Assembly (NCBI GenBank): GCA_010093705.1
Contig: MU006107.1
Location: 108,031 to 172,030 of the forward strand
Direction: 5' to 3'
From: Patellaria atrata CBS 101060
Lineage: Eukaryota; Ascomycota; Dothideomycetes; Patellariales; Patellariaceae
DNA length: 64,000 nucleotides
A program made the position numbers and the translations under genes. The notes under the pieces are model-generated. The model was not told the origin of the DNA and searched no databases. It was given only the letters and a program-made list of their open reading frames with translations. The first letter of the stretch is position 1. Each line of letters opens with the position of its first letter. Below are positions 12,776 through 26,400 of this stretch, piece by piece.

Positions 12776-15700
12776 ATGCCATCCATACACCCTATCTTAT
12801 TGCCCTCTGTGGCCTTTACTTTCTTTGTATCATTTTTCACTATTGTTAGCTATGTCACTGCGCTCGGAGCCACGGATACGATCACCTGGGGTGGTGACAA
12901 CTCTCGCTCGGGATATCAAGAGTGAGTCTTCCTCGAACGTGCTTTCAGGGTCGGATCCCCTTACATATATTAACACTATCTAGTAATCATAATTTAGATC
13001 CGTCCATTGTTGGAAGTGCCAACTTCGGCCAAATATTTAGGACCCCACTACCAGGGAACTACAAGGGGATTGGACCAGAACAAGTCTTCTCTCAGCCCCT
13101 TGTCTTTACCGGTGGTGATGGAATTCAGCACGTGTATATTGCTACAACACAGAATAACATCTATAAGCTAGATGTAAAGACTGGAGAGATCCTACTTCAA
13201 CGTAACCTTCATGTTCCGTTCCTAACAGCCGACTTAGATGGTAAGTTCTATTCCGAACAGATCTCTACTATCATGCTTTAGCAACATACAATATCAGATT
13301 GCTTACAGTTTCACACATCAGGCTGCGTCGACATCAACCCTGCTGTGGGTGTTACTGCTACTGGCGTCATCGATCCGGCGACAGGTATTTGGTATGTCCT
13401 AGCGAAGACTTACTCGGAGGCGTATCAGAATAATGTTCTAAATCCTGCCCAACCCCCCGGACGCTTGAAGGGACGGTATTACTTCCATGCTATCCATACG
13501 GAAACCTTAGCTGAGGTTCAGGGGTTCCCAATCAACCTTGAGGGTCTACTCTTCAGAAACAATAAGAATCGTATGTTTCTAGGTGGAAATCAGCATGCTC
13601 GTCCCGGGTTTCTTCAAATGGGCGACTTCATATATACTGGGTTTGCTTCGCATTGTGTCCAGTATAATTTTACCGGAGCGATCATCGGATTCAATAAGAA
13701 CACCGGAGCTATTGTCGAAGCGTTCGCAACACAAGGGGGTATTGAGCCTAATAGCATTCCAGGTGGCGGTGTATGGATGAGCGGTGGTGGTATAGCATCC
13801 GACGGTCAGGGCAGTATGTTCTTCAGTACTGGCAATGGATATGCATCCCAGCTCAAAGAAGATGGTGCACCTGTTCCGGGAAGGCAACCTCCTACAGCAC
13901 TGGAAGAAGCCGCTGTCAATGCCAAAGTCAATGACGATGGCACTATCACCATAGTGGATTTCTTCATGCCTTGGGAAAAGGTTCAATTGGACGGTGCGGA
14001 TAAGGATTTAGGCACCACACCTCTGCAACTTCTTCCCAGTCAATTTGCTTGTCCGAACGTGCGCCGTATGGGCGTTGTCACAGGGAAGTCAGGAAAGACG
14101 TACTGGCTAGACATCAACAATCTTGGCGGTTATCAAATGGGACCGAATAAACAGGATGCTGTTCCGCAGGTTTACCAAAACGAAAACTCGGTATATGCTG
14201 GCGCAGGTATCTACCCCCTTGATGGAGGTTATGTCTATGTCAATGTTATTCAGTTCCAGACTCATGTCTTCAAGTTCAGTTGTAATAGTCAGGGCAACCC
14301 GCAGTTTTCCTTGGTCGCGAATACACCAGAGAAGAACGCTTATGTCCTTGGTACCGGTCACGGCACGACCACATCCCTCAATGGTCAGCCGGGAACTGGG
14401 TTGTTATGGGTCTCAGATGTTGAGGGAATCAACCTTCGCATCTATAAAGCAGTTCCGGATGGAGGTTCTATGACACTCATTAAAGGGTTCGACATACCTG
14501 GTGTAGTCAAGTTCACCCGTCCAGTGTTTGGTGATGGGAGAGTCTATATCGGTAAGCATCTATAGTTCCTTCGCTATACTTCTCGCCGCTGAAATCAACC
14601 CAGGTACTCAAGGTTATGTCTATGGGTTTGGATCACCCGTAAACCTTCCTCTCAATTGCTCTTCCCCTTACGATTTCGGTACGACGCCTGTCGATGGCGC
14701 ATCTACACCCCGTACAATTCGATGTATTGCAAACATCGCGACGCAAGTTATTGGCATCGGTTTAACGAGCGGCAGGGATTTCGTGCTTTCCGGTCTTCCA
14801 ACGGTACCGTTTCAGTTAGCTCAAGGAGCTGCCTTGACTTTCCAAGCTGCATTCACCCCTAAATCGGTGGGTCCTCTGGCTGGTCAGGTACTGGTCAACA
14901 CAACAAATCCAATTGCGGGATATTCAATATTTACACCTATAACGCTAAAGGGTACTGCGAACTCCCCAAGACCTGTTCTTTCTATCAGTCCAAAACAGGT
15001 CAATTTCACTACCATCGTTGGTGAGAATCCAAATGGAGTTGTGGGTTCTACGATATTCTCCAATTTAGGTGACTCTCCTCTAACAATCAATAACATTACA
15101 TACTCTCTAGTTAGTGAAAGAGGACCATGGGTTACCCCTGTCGTCACCGGTGGCGGTGTCCAAGTTGGACCATTCACGTTTAGTGATCTTCCAACGACTA
15201 TATCTGGCGGTTCATCTGTTACTGTCGAGATTAATTACAATCCAAAGACCGCGGGGAACAATGTAGTCTACGCTCAAATCAACACCGATGGAGGTAGCGC
15301 ATTCCTCGACGTATTCGGAACCGCCAGCACCTATCCTGGTGCTCTTGTCGAATTTGAAAACGCGGACGGTTCTGGGTGGACCAGGTATCAGGAAGGCGTA
15401 CCATTCTCGTTTGGCAGCGTATTGAGGAGTCAAACCAAAACATTGAGACTACGAGTGACAAACAGTGGTACAGCCAGTGCGGCTCCTCTTTCGATCACTG
15501 TGTCCAAACCTCCTTTCGGCGTGGGTGGCATCATTGGAGCTGTCAACAACATCGATTTAGCAGAAGGTGCTAGTATTCCGGCCGGACAAAGTGCCACAGC
15601 TAGTCTTTTCTGCTCCGTTCCCGGTTCGCAGGTTAATCTACCAAGCTACGGGGGTTCGGCTTCATGGACAATGAATACAGGTGATCCTAACCTTGGGAAA

Positions 15701-18700
15701 CTTTTCATGAGTTTCACATGTACCGCTGTGACGGAGCAACTTGGTCCTCGTCTCCAAAACGGAACTGCTCAATATGGCTACGTTGGATGCTTCAAAGAGA
15801 ACAATCCCGAGCGTCAACTTGCAATTATGGCATATGGAGATCAAGGGAACGAGAACGGCCGCTGTATAAACGCATGCTTTAGTCTCAACTACAGATTTGC
15901 CGCCACCCAGTATCAGTCAGAATGTTGGTGTGGTAACGCCATCCCCAATGATCTAGACCCCGAAGAAGACTGCAATTACCTATGCAGTGGTAACAGAACT
16001 CAAACTTGCGGCGGCGACGGCTACTTCCATAACCAAGCACATATGTCTCTCTTTGCTGATAAGCTGAGGTTTGATGGGAATACTACTGCGGAACCCATTC
16101 ATATCGTCCAGTCAGTCGGGCGCTATAATTATCTTGGATGCTATTCCGAGAACAATGGCAAGGCATTCAACCAGAAGGTCACAGCTACAGATGCCATGAC
16201 AACCCAATTCTGTGCTGACTTCTGTGGTGCTTATGATTACTTTGGGCTGGAGTACGCGAGTGAGTGTTACTGTGGAACAACACTAAATGCAGCTGTGGCG
16301 ACCAAAGTCACCGATGGCCAATGCAATATGGCATGTAAAGGTACTAACAGCGAATACTGCGGAGCTGGAAGCAGGATGCAGGTATACAAAGCAAATGGCA
16401 CCGCACCGACAACCTCTACAAGCGTTACATCCGCACCCACGTCTAATCCCACAGGAGTCGGCCCTCTTGCAAACTACACCTATATGGGCTGCTACAGTGA
16501 AACCTCAGATAGGAGGGCATTACTTAGTCCTAAGGGCTTGGGCGGTGGTCCTACGAACACCCGTGAATCTTGTGCCCAGTTTTGTCTTGGATACAATTAC
16601 TTCGGTGTTGAGTATGGCTCCGAGTGCTACTGTGGAAACGAGATCTACTCAAAATCAGCGAAGCAACAAAATGAAGATGGATGCAATGTTCCCTGCGCTG
16701 GTAACCCAAATCAAATGTGCGGAGGAGGAAATTTCTTGAACATCTTCTTCATCAATGCCACTGGAACGAGCCCCTCATCGACAAGTGCTGGACCAACCCC
16801 TACTGAGACTGGACCTGCTACTGTCCCGTCAGCTGGCGTCTTCAGGTCCCTTGGATGTTACAATGAGATCCCTGGACGCGCTCTGACTGGACCGAGCTTC
16901 TCTAACAGCTCCAACTCCATCCAGTTCTGTGCCTCGTTCTGTACCAGCTACCAATTCTTTGGAGTCGAGTATGGCTCAGAGTGCTACTGCGGTAATTCTC
17001 TGGGATCTGGATCTTTGCCAGCTACCGGTTGTACAGTCACTTGTGCGGCCAATCCTCTCCAGTATTGTGGTGGAGGAGATCGCCTCAATTTGTATATAAA
17101 GAACTCTACCACAGTCGGTGGAACTTTCTCAAGCTCTTCTGCTGCCACCGCCTCTCCAATCCCGACAGGCCCAAGTGTAGTTCCGCGAGCTGGCAACTAT
17201 GTGTCCATGGGTTGCTACAATGAGAAGCCTAATGGCCGTTCGTTGGGAGTACTATATCCCGATGACCAGATGACGATACAACTATGTGCCTCTCAAGCTA
17301 CTTCAGGCAAATGGAACTATTTCGGTGTCGAATTCGGTCGAGAATGTTGGATGGGCAATACAACGGACCCTTTGAGCCTGCTGAAACCCCAGAACAACTG
17401 CAACATGGTCTGTCCAGGAAACTCTTCACAATGGTGTGGAGCTGGAAATTATCTTCAAATGTACAATCTTACTACAGCAACAGTACTTCCACTTGCGGCT
17501 ACTATACCTTCCTCTCCTTCACCTACGGTTACGCCAACTCGATCTTCAAGTGTGAGCTCAACATCGGGACTGATGAGTGCCAGTGCCTCTTTAGCAGCAA
17601 GCAGTTCCTTGACAAGTCTTCCAGTAAGTAGTCGGTCAACTAGCTCCAGGAGTTCCACGATCTCTTCGACCGTCCCATCAACCAGCTCTAGAAGTACTAC
17701 GGTCTCTTCGAGCAGTCGCTCAGGAAGCTCAAGTTCAAGCACAATTCCCTCAAGCAGTCCGACTACAAGCAGTATCCTTTCAAGCAATCATCTAAGTAGC
17801 TTAAGTACCAGCTCCATCCCGCTGATTTTACGAGAATCCTCTACTAGTAGCACCAGTCCTTCCAGCTCAGCTCTCCGTCCTACTACCAGTAGTCTTCCCC
17901 CAAGCTCCAGTCTCCGCTTAACCACCACCAGCGTTCCCTCAAGCTCAAGTGTACGCACAACAGCCAGCAGTGCACCCGGCACAACATCCTCTTCTACGCG
18001 TCCTGCTTCAATCCGCTCTACAACTTCATCTACACCCCTCACATCATCCCGCCCAACAACCTCATCCACGCCCCTAACCTCCGCTCGTACAGCATCCACC
18101 TCTACATCATCAGCTCGCCCAGTCGCTTTAGCCACAGTCTCTTCCTATACCCACCAAGGCTGCTACACCGAAGGAACGTCCGGTCGTGCTCTTCCCGCTC
18201 TCAGTTATACGAACACCACCGCAATGAGTCCCACATCCTGTGCCTCCTTCTGCACACAATACGCCTGGTTTGGGGTCGAAAACGGAAAGGAGTGCTACTG
18301 TGGACCTTATGTCAAAAACGGAGCTCAGAACCTCACCATGGCACGACAGGGAGAGTGCTCGTATCCCTGCTCCGGGAACAAGGGCTTCCTTTGTGGTGGG
18401 AACAGTAGGATCAACATGTACTACTCGAGTAGTAGCAGTAAGGTAGACACAGATCCGGTGACGGTGCAAAGAGAGGGAAGATACACATTCTACTCCTGCG
18501 TTACTGATAGCAGGGATCGTAGGGCGCTGACAACGAGGGTGCTGGGCGATGATATGACGGTACAGAAGTGTATGGGTATCGCGGAGAGGGGGGATTATTC
18601 GTGGGCCGGCGTGGAGGTGGGGAGAGAGTGTTGGATGGGAAATATTCTCGATGCGGGAAGTAGGAATGTTACGAAAAGTTCTACTGAGAGTGGGTGTAGT

Positions 18701-18772
18701 ACTGGTTGTAGGGGAGATCCGAGGCAAGCGTGTGGTGGTGGGGATAGGATTAGTCTTTATAAGAGGGTTTAG
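12776..18772 (+). CDS. Secreted PQQ-like propeller / Ig-like / seven-WSC-domain protein
   Basis: Exons 12776-12921, 12984-13240, 13322-14551 and 14604-18772 give 1,933 residues. A hydrophobic N-terminus (~1-30, ending VTALGA) is a signal peptide. Residues ~35-560 resemble a PQQ-type beta-propeller (VYIATTQNNIYKLDVKTGE, GVTATGVIDPATG, and a late TGLLWVSDVEGINLRIY blade). Residues ~590-920 look like tandem Ig-like ASH/HYDIN-type modules (PYDFGTTPV, FTPKSVGPLAGQV). Seven WSC domains follow at ~930-1030, 1050-1140, 1169-1262, 1290-1377, 1407-1500, 1725-1820 and 1835-1933, with a ~210-residue Ser/Thr-rich linker between the fifth and sixth. WSC domains bind wall glucans. No transmembrane segment or GPI signal is seen, so an extracellular or wall-associated protein is inferred. 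A catalytic role of the propeller is unproven. The fifth and seventh WSC domains each lack the same pair of cysteines. Confidence 0.88.
17490..18130 (+). repeat. Low-complexity Ser/Thr-rich coding repeat in the WSC protein
   Basis: Runs of TCA/AGC/ACA/ACT codons encode about 210 residues that are mostly Ser and Thr, interrupted by short motifs of the SSxRPTTSS type. Such mucin-like linkers are usually heavily O-mannosylated and extended. The degenerate internal repeats make length variation between strains likely. Long open frames in the antisense direction here are shadows of this composition. Confidence 0.85.
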
Positions 18773-21700
18773 GGGTCATAGGGTGTTAAAGAGATGGGTT
18801 TGGGTAATTTGAGAGTGCCGGAAGACGGTCATTGACTTGGTTCCCTAAAGGGGGTGTTTGGTCTCATTTTCACTTTCACTTCATCGTTACCGTCTCCTTT
18901 TTCATCTTCTTCTTTCTTGCATATAATATCACTCCTTTGACGCATATTGATACGAGGATTTTGCTTCCTGAGGCGTAGACAGAATTCAATGGCCTTAGTA
19001 TATAGTCTTTGAGATTTAACATTATATGCCTATGATGCCATTGTGATATCCATTCCTAGATTTGAGTTTTAGACTTTGTCCTGGATATTTTCACGGACCT
19101 GGTCAAATCCGTTATTTAGCTAGTGCCCTCTGAGGATACGGGAGAGAATAGGAGAAGGAGTGCAGTGTACACTGTACCGTACAACTTACCTGAGCTATCC
19201 CGTGCCATGATTATATATACACACAATGAGATATGCTGGCCAAATGTACCTAGGTTTCAAAGTAGCAAACGATTTTGCACTCATTTATATACTGATGGAG
19301 CATGGAAAGCTTCGTTCATCTAGATGACATAGCAGTATATTATATTAGTTCAATGATCATCCCTTACTAGTTGGTGAACAATCACCCCCTACACTTAGAT
19401 CTAGTGAATTGCCAGTAGAATTTCACTATTCAAAATCCGGGTACCTTCCTTACAACGCGCGTTCAGCGTACTGATTTCTTTCTTCCCAGCGCGCCTTCCT
19501 TTCTCACGATGAAGTTGTACTGCCCATTTTTGGACCTTCCTTCAGGTTCCTTCCTCCTTCCTTCCTTTTCTGATATCAACGGACAACGCGGGCCGTATCT
19601 AAGATTTAACCTGAACTCCAACCTTAATTGCACATTTGCCTTCTAACCTTAATTCAACCTTTGTCTTTTAACCTTAACCCAACCTTCGTCTTCGTACTAT
19701 ATTGCATACCTGATAGGTGCAACACCTTTATCACAACCTACCTCAACTTCCTTTGAGCTCTATCGATGGGTTTTAAATATGGGTATTCTCTATACATATA
19801 GGTAGTACTGTGCTTGTAAAGGGGTAAGGAATTTAGCTTGGATAGGAGAATGTAGGAGGGGTTTTGGTGGTGATTGAGACAGATGGGCGGAGTGATGTGT
19901 GGAGAAGTGTGAGTTTAAAGAGTGTTTTGAATGGATTTTTGTTAGCTTCTTGGATATGATAGCACCCATTCGAAATATACTTAAGTTTCCATAATGAGAT
20001 AGATAGAACTGATGGTTTGGTTCATAGACTGAAGACTCTATATCATCGTCTGGTTGTACAGTACAGTACGCCAGTATACAAGAGTAAGTGAAATATATCT
20101 TTTAGATATAAGAGCTCTATAGCGTTGATCCTTAACTCACTTTTGCGGATCATTTGGCTTTTACATAGGGATTCTTAGACATAGAGGAGAATATGAGAGA
20201 ATGGATTGGAATTTAAACTAATTGAAGCTCGATATCGTTCCCACAACCGTACAAGTGAGATGTATCACAACGCAAAGTACAGTGCATGTAAAAGTATAAC
20301 ACCTACCATAACTTTTAAAGACTCGGAGACCAAGTTTAGATTATGTCCATAAGGTCCTATACAAGTATTTCTGCCCTGGCAGCACTAGAGACCCCATGTA
20401 ACATCATCCTACAGCGCTCAATCAAGGATTTATCAAAGACCTATAAAAATTGACTTTCCAAGTTGCCGATATCTCATCATCTAACATGAACTGGAACACA
20501 CCTACCTCACACCACCACCACCATACCATGAGTAGAATGTAGTCGGTAGTCAAAAATACACTGATGGTTCCCCCCGGGCCCGGCATCGAGGCCCGATCAA
20601 CCTGATTGCCCGCTATCCCCGACCCACAAAAGCTCGAAAGTGAAGAAAGTTCAAAAAGACTCAGGGTGTCACACCGTTCGAGGATCGTGCGCTCCCCGGG
20701 TTCCCCCAAAATATCTTTAAAAGCAGATCATGACATGTTGAACTACCGAGGCTGCCGGTTCGCGAGCTTTCGGCGCCGTGAGACATGAGGACATAGTGGT
20801 CGCTGCGAGAGCACCTTTAGGAGCAGCGTGGGTGCTTGTTTCACCATATATTGAGTGCTGGAATCGGGATCCCTTTGGGATCTCGAGAATATTGTGTTGG
20901 GAGAAGAATTGTGTGGTGAGGTTTTTGACGGATGTCCGATAAGGCCGTGGGGTCGAAAGAACTTCCTATCCTTCCACGTCTTCCCGAGGACCTCTGGTCT
21001 GGGAAGATGTTTTCTTGTTGCCTTTCATTGTACAAGTGCCGGAACTGTGGTGTATTAGGAAGGAGCTCGGAGTCGGCGAGGATGAAGGGGAAACGAAAAC
21101 GATACTCAGCCTTTTGCCACACCCTGGGCAGAAGAGACGGGCCGAAAGGTGTTTCTATCACTTGAATCGAAGGTGACATTTAGCAGACCTTTCGTCGTCT
21201 GATTAGATATCCGGATGAAGTAGATACAAGCGAGTATTGCCATTATCATGATAAGAGTTCACGAAGTTGTTGTTATTCTATACCTTTGGCTGGAAAGTCG
21301 ACGCTGAGACCATGACTCTATACTTCTGACGATTACCTATAAGCTGTAAACAAGAATAGGTCATTGCTCATCTACTTCCACAAGTAGACCTCTCTTAAAC
21401 TCATTATTGCCATTCTGTACAAGACCGTCTGGCAGACGCAAAGCTCTGACACTTGCAGATTGACAGCTTACAGTTCGATGCAAGATGCTGTATGCACACA
21501 GCGGGAGGGCGAATGCGGGCACTGCTTGACTGTAATCTACAATATAGCGGTTTGCAGCGCCAACCTTACCGGCGACCAGGCGAGTAGAGGAGAGAGACAG
21601 ACGGTCGACAGTGCCGTTGACGCGTCGTGTCGATTTCCCTCGCAGAGATGCGCGAGTCCGTTGGGTAAGGTAGATCTGGGAAGAGGGATAGCTGCATATC

Positions 21701-24700
21701 TACAATGTGCATCGCGGGAGGTGCTACATAACGCTTGACGCATGTACATATGTCGTACATAGAAGCCTATGCAAGTTCTAGCAAAGCGGGGAAAAGTAAG
21801 TCTCTGACTCTGTCGTCAGGCGAGGTGGTTTAGGTTCACGATGTCTCAAAGGCATATTACTCTGTCTCGAAGGCTCGTGAGCATTCGGAATGTGTACGGG
21901 CTTTTGAAGTTTAGTAGTCAGATTACTGCTGTGGTCCGTGGGAAGGGGTTATTATTGGGTTGGGTGTTGAGGGGGATGGTGCTCTGATGGGAGTGGAGTC
22001 AAGGTTATGTTATCGGCGGGGTAAGTGCTGTGTGGCATGGATCCATGTTTGACAAAGGTCAGAGTGTCATTTTGACTTTTATATGGAACCTTTTCATCAC
22101 CAGATATCGGGATAGAAGTAGTAGGAATTGAACTGGCGGTGAGTCCAAAGTAGAGATACTCTGGTGCGGTAGATACGGTGGAAAGGATCCGTTTGGCGGT
22201 TGATGAGATAGGAAAAACGGGACGATCGATATGATTGCGAGTAGGTATGGTAAATCGGGGGAATAATAGCTATAGGGGATTATTAGGGATGTTGTTGATT
22301 GACCATTTCGCGCTAGAGAATCGAGTGAGGAAAGATGTCGCACCAACAACCATCCATGAGGTGAGATGGACAGAAAGTCAAAGCAGGAAGAAAAGTCTCC
22401 AGTGGTCCATACTCCATAACTTTCAACTCACCTAGAACTAGCCTCTTCTAGCCCCCTCCCTTGTGGCCTCCCTTGGCTCAAGAGCACGGCGCAGACATCT
22501 GGCAACCTGTTCCCAGCCATGTCGTGCATTTTAGCCAATGATGAAGCAATTATGGTAGAGTAGCGCTGGCCCCACTACTGCTTTTCTTGTAAACTTTTGT
22601 CCCATCTGGTCAATGATGTCCATCACGCCCACGAACCTCAGGGTTAGGCGAAAAAGCTGCAAGGGAGATGGTCTGTGTCGCCTTACAGCATCCAAAAGCG
22701 GTTATCCCGGCTGGATATGCCCACCGATAACGGCTCTCTTTTGGTGTCTTCAGACGTGGCTGACAATGATTGGAAGAACAGTTCGCTCTCTATCCTCCGC
22801 TCGTAATCGACGACCACCTACTTTGAGAACTTCGTCACAGTCCTGTCTTAAATCAATCTTTGATACGATCACGGTGCGACTTGTTCAAACATGCGGCGAC
22901 CTCATAGACGTTACGCATGCTGAATGGAAATTGGCAAAACCCAAATTGAGTACCTTGCCTTGCCTGTATCTGTTCTGCGGCAAAGGCTGTATGTACTGTA
23001 GGTTCTAAGGTAACTGCAAAAGCTGTTCGGGGAGAAGCCGCCCCAGCCTGTTCAGTCAACATCCACCAATGATCCAATCCACCTCAACGCTCACGGTCCT
23101 CCCTGTCCGGCGGCATTGTCCGTCGAAACAAGGATCTTGCAGAAACATCACATGCATCATGCAAGTGCGGGAGGAAGACAAATGAACCTATCCAATAGGT
23201 ACCAAAGCCAGATTCAACGCGGAGCTGCAGGAACGATGTGCCGGCGTTCGATGCGTGGAGGAGGAATTTGGGGGAATCCTCTTTCAGCCTTCTCGAACAA
23301 CTTCATCCTCACTTTCTTAGAATCCTGATGTGCTGATCTCTGTATCTTGCAGCGTTTTTTGCCTCCCGGCTTCACGCCGAACGATTTCGCCGTCCCGAAG
23401 CGAGATGATGCACAGTTGTGACGGCCTGTACAGTACGTTTCCCCCATTTTTGAACGGTTGTTTTAACCAGTATGAGATAGTCTCCAGACTTTCGTTTATT
23501 TTTGACATGTTCGTACTTGTACGGAACGTATCGATCAGCTACCGGAATATAAACTGATCGTCTACCGGTATCCGTCTTGCTTGTATCGTAAGCGCTGAGG
23601 CAATCAACTATGCCTCTGCTGGTTAATTGAGATTGTTTGAGGTTTTTTGTTCCGTCCGACTGAAGTGAATACCTGCTGTACCAAAAAGCCAAAGATATCT
23701 GTGAGGCCAATGCGTCGCTGCTGCACTGCACGTTTATTTTCTCTTTGCATGCCGTCCATGTACATGATCCACGCGAATGTTGTATTACTTGCCCTTGCCT
23801 TGTTCAAGACTCTCGCTTGTCCAGCGTTGAAGGACACGGTTGAGCGCCACAGTCTTACAATACTGACTGAAACTTTGAAAGACGAAACATTTGCGGAACT
23901 GTAAACTGCAGTTGTTGGGGACATTCCAAGCATGATTTCTGTCATCCCGTTGTACAGCTTCTCGACCTGGTAAAGACACGCAGTGATCGGGTGGCTTTTG
24001 AGCCACACGTCTCAAGTCAAAAGCCCCGTGCACACTGATCGCTCCGGAGGGGACGAAGACTCATGTGGTGGCTGACATGCGGCGGTCTGATTGACTGATT
24101 CGAGCTTTTCGAGTTCCTCAAGATCGTCAAATATAAAAGAGGAACGCGCGGTAACCTTTCTCTCCATCGGACGAGCTGGATGTGTGATAATTGCTGACAG
24201 TTGTGACAGGCTCCTGATTTGACCCGTAGACGTTCGTTAGCTGACAACATTTTCAAATTTAGAAAGGAAAATCGCTAAGCGGCGCTTGAAAGTCAAAAAT
24301 AGCCGCCGACTCGGCGTGAGATTGGTCAAGGCGTCTTTAGAGACCCCGTTATGGAATCACAGTACGGAGGTACGTACAGTACGAGCACCGGGTAATTGAC
24401 AGGATGCCTATTAACGGCGAGGTAGAGTTCGTATGATAACACGGAATGTATACAGTCAATGCTCGATATCTGAATCTCGCACATTTTTGACATCTATCCA
24501 AGGTACTGGAAGTCGGACAGCATCTGAAGCTTAGCGTTTCATAGAAATCCAGTCGTGCCAGTCTTGCCAGTCTTGTCAGTATCATTGAAAAAGGCTCGTT
24601 TGTCATCAGTAGGTAGGCATGTCCAGTTGAAGGTGGAACGCAGTTGGACCACAATCCGCCAACGCATAACTTTCGCACACCGCAACATAGACCTATCAGA

Positions 24701-26400
24701 AGTCATTCCACTACGCCCTCAGAATCCAAGTTTGTGAAACGGGGATATAAGTCCAAGAGAGACCAAGACAGCTTTTGCAGATCGTTGTTACGAAAATCCG
24801 AAGAGAATTCCCGAGACTGTGGACAGCCGACAGAACTTCGTTAAATGGTCTATTTCGGCAACTGTTGAAGTTTCCTCTTCTCTCTTGTGGGTCGTAGTTA
24901 TCGGGTCTTTGTAATCGTATCTCTATTGTACCTCTCTATGTTCTTCGCAGCACCAACTGTCTAGAAGGATTAGCAATTAGCAAAGGTTGATGTACCCAGG
25001 ATTTAGCTTAGGAACTGAACAATAATGCTATCTTACTTTTCCTCGTTGCGCACGCGCACTTGTGAATCATCATTTTTTAGTACTTAGAATATCTACTACG
25101 GGGAAAGAAAAGAGATTGCTGGTTGTAACAATAATGGTGATCAGTGCTTTGAGGTGATGGGTCCTTACGCTCTGGCCCGCAGTCCAATCAGTTCGACTCC
25201 CATCAGTGCGAAGCCTCAAGGCAATCCTGGACCAACCGTCTTTGCCCCATGCTTCTAAAGTATACTTCCATGTTGGCCAATTGTTGTATACTTTGAAGCC
25301 AGTTGACCGATTGTAACTTTGTAGTTTAGCCTGAGCAAGCAAATCAATATAGAGAAACCATATTGACGAATCTCCCGTTTTCCCATCCGATATCACGGCG
25401 CCTAAGCTGTGGTCCTGGGATCTGAAGTCGCCATTTCTGCTAAACAGTGCTATCGCTTCCCTGGCAGATAAGTGTGAGATACTAGATACGGTAGAACAAG
25501 TTTCGTCTATGGATCTCCCAGACTCCCGCCGTTGCTAGCGGATCGTCGTCTTGCTTTTTTTACATCGTGACTCGCAGCAGGGGACTAGTTGAAATACGCA
25601 ATCAGCAAGATCATTATTGCCGAATTTCAGTGGTATCGGTCTGCCAGCTGTGTAGACAAACGGCGGCCGTGCCAACCTTTTGCTTGTCCCGACCATGTTG
25701 AGCAGATACACGCCGTACTAACAGGGGAAGACGTGTCGGACATCTAACAAACTGTCCGAGTTCTCTCTAGGGCCCCTTCGGAGAAGTTGACCCACAGTTA
25801 GCCCTCTCCGCATCCTTCGTTCCAGCTTAATAAGGGAAAGGTTGAGGTCGAGGGTGAAAAGAAAAAGCCTCGCTATCAAGTCTCGCTAGCCATGCTCTCC
25901 GGCGACTACAAAGGGCTGGGGGGTTAGGATTCACCCGTGATGTTTTTCCTCAGATCCCAGCCTGTGGTCCTGTGCGCACTTTTATTAAAAGTGTGCAATC
26001 CAAACACTCGGTCCGGGCATCAAGCGTGGAAAACGTAAGGTAGGGCGTCTTCTGAAGCCTGTTCCTCGCAAGCTGATATATCGTTATTCCAAAGCCATAC
26101 TGGGTTAATGTGTTCGAACCGGCAGTGGCTTATGGGGGTAGCAGGTTCAGTGGGGTTAGAGGACAGTACAGTAGTCTGATCGTCTTATATTTCTCAGTTC
26201 GTCAGAGCAACAACGGGAGAGGTAAGAGGGCCGGGAGTGGTAGAGAGCCGTCAGCTTCAAACCTTTGTGTCTCTTCCGTAGAACTACACAGGAAAGCAAA
26301 TCCAGCAGAGACAGGCATGCAAAAGCTTCCCGTTCGTGGGGTTGACCATGTCCTGATTGACCAAGCGAGCGCTCTGGGGCTAGGTTCTGCTGCCCTCAGG
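18773..26400. other. Long gene-free region upstream of stuA
   Basis: About 7.6 kb without a convincing gene. Frames are short and overlapping on both strands. It contains a CTTCC-rich pyrimidine stretch (about 19447-19575), three degenerate copies of a roughly 26-bp ACCTTAAYYCAACCTTYG-type unit (about 19612-19700), a short triplicated CAGTCTTGC-like unit near 24550, and at least six copies of the TACTGTAC/GTACAGTA motif (20056, 20061, 23428, 24374, 26166 and partial copies). No transposase, reverse transcriptase or RNA gene is visible. It may be an extended promoter of stuA, old decayed repeats, or house non-coding transcripts; the sequence alone does not decide. Confidence 0.45.

Noticed and set aside
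17455-18727. Long minus-strand frames opposite the Ser/Thr linker and WSC domains 6-7
   Set aside because: They are complementary shadows of Ser/Thr-rich coding sequence; the sense strand has clear WSC domains.
19600-19700. ACCTTAACCC-like repeats as an internal telomere
   Set aside because: The unit is about 26 bp and degenerate and does not match TTAGGG arrays.
20560-21180. GC-richer block with frames on both strands upstream of stuA
   Set aside because: Frames are short, unrelated to known families and lack convincing introns; not enough to call a gene.
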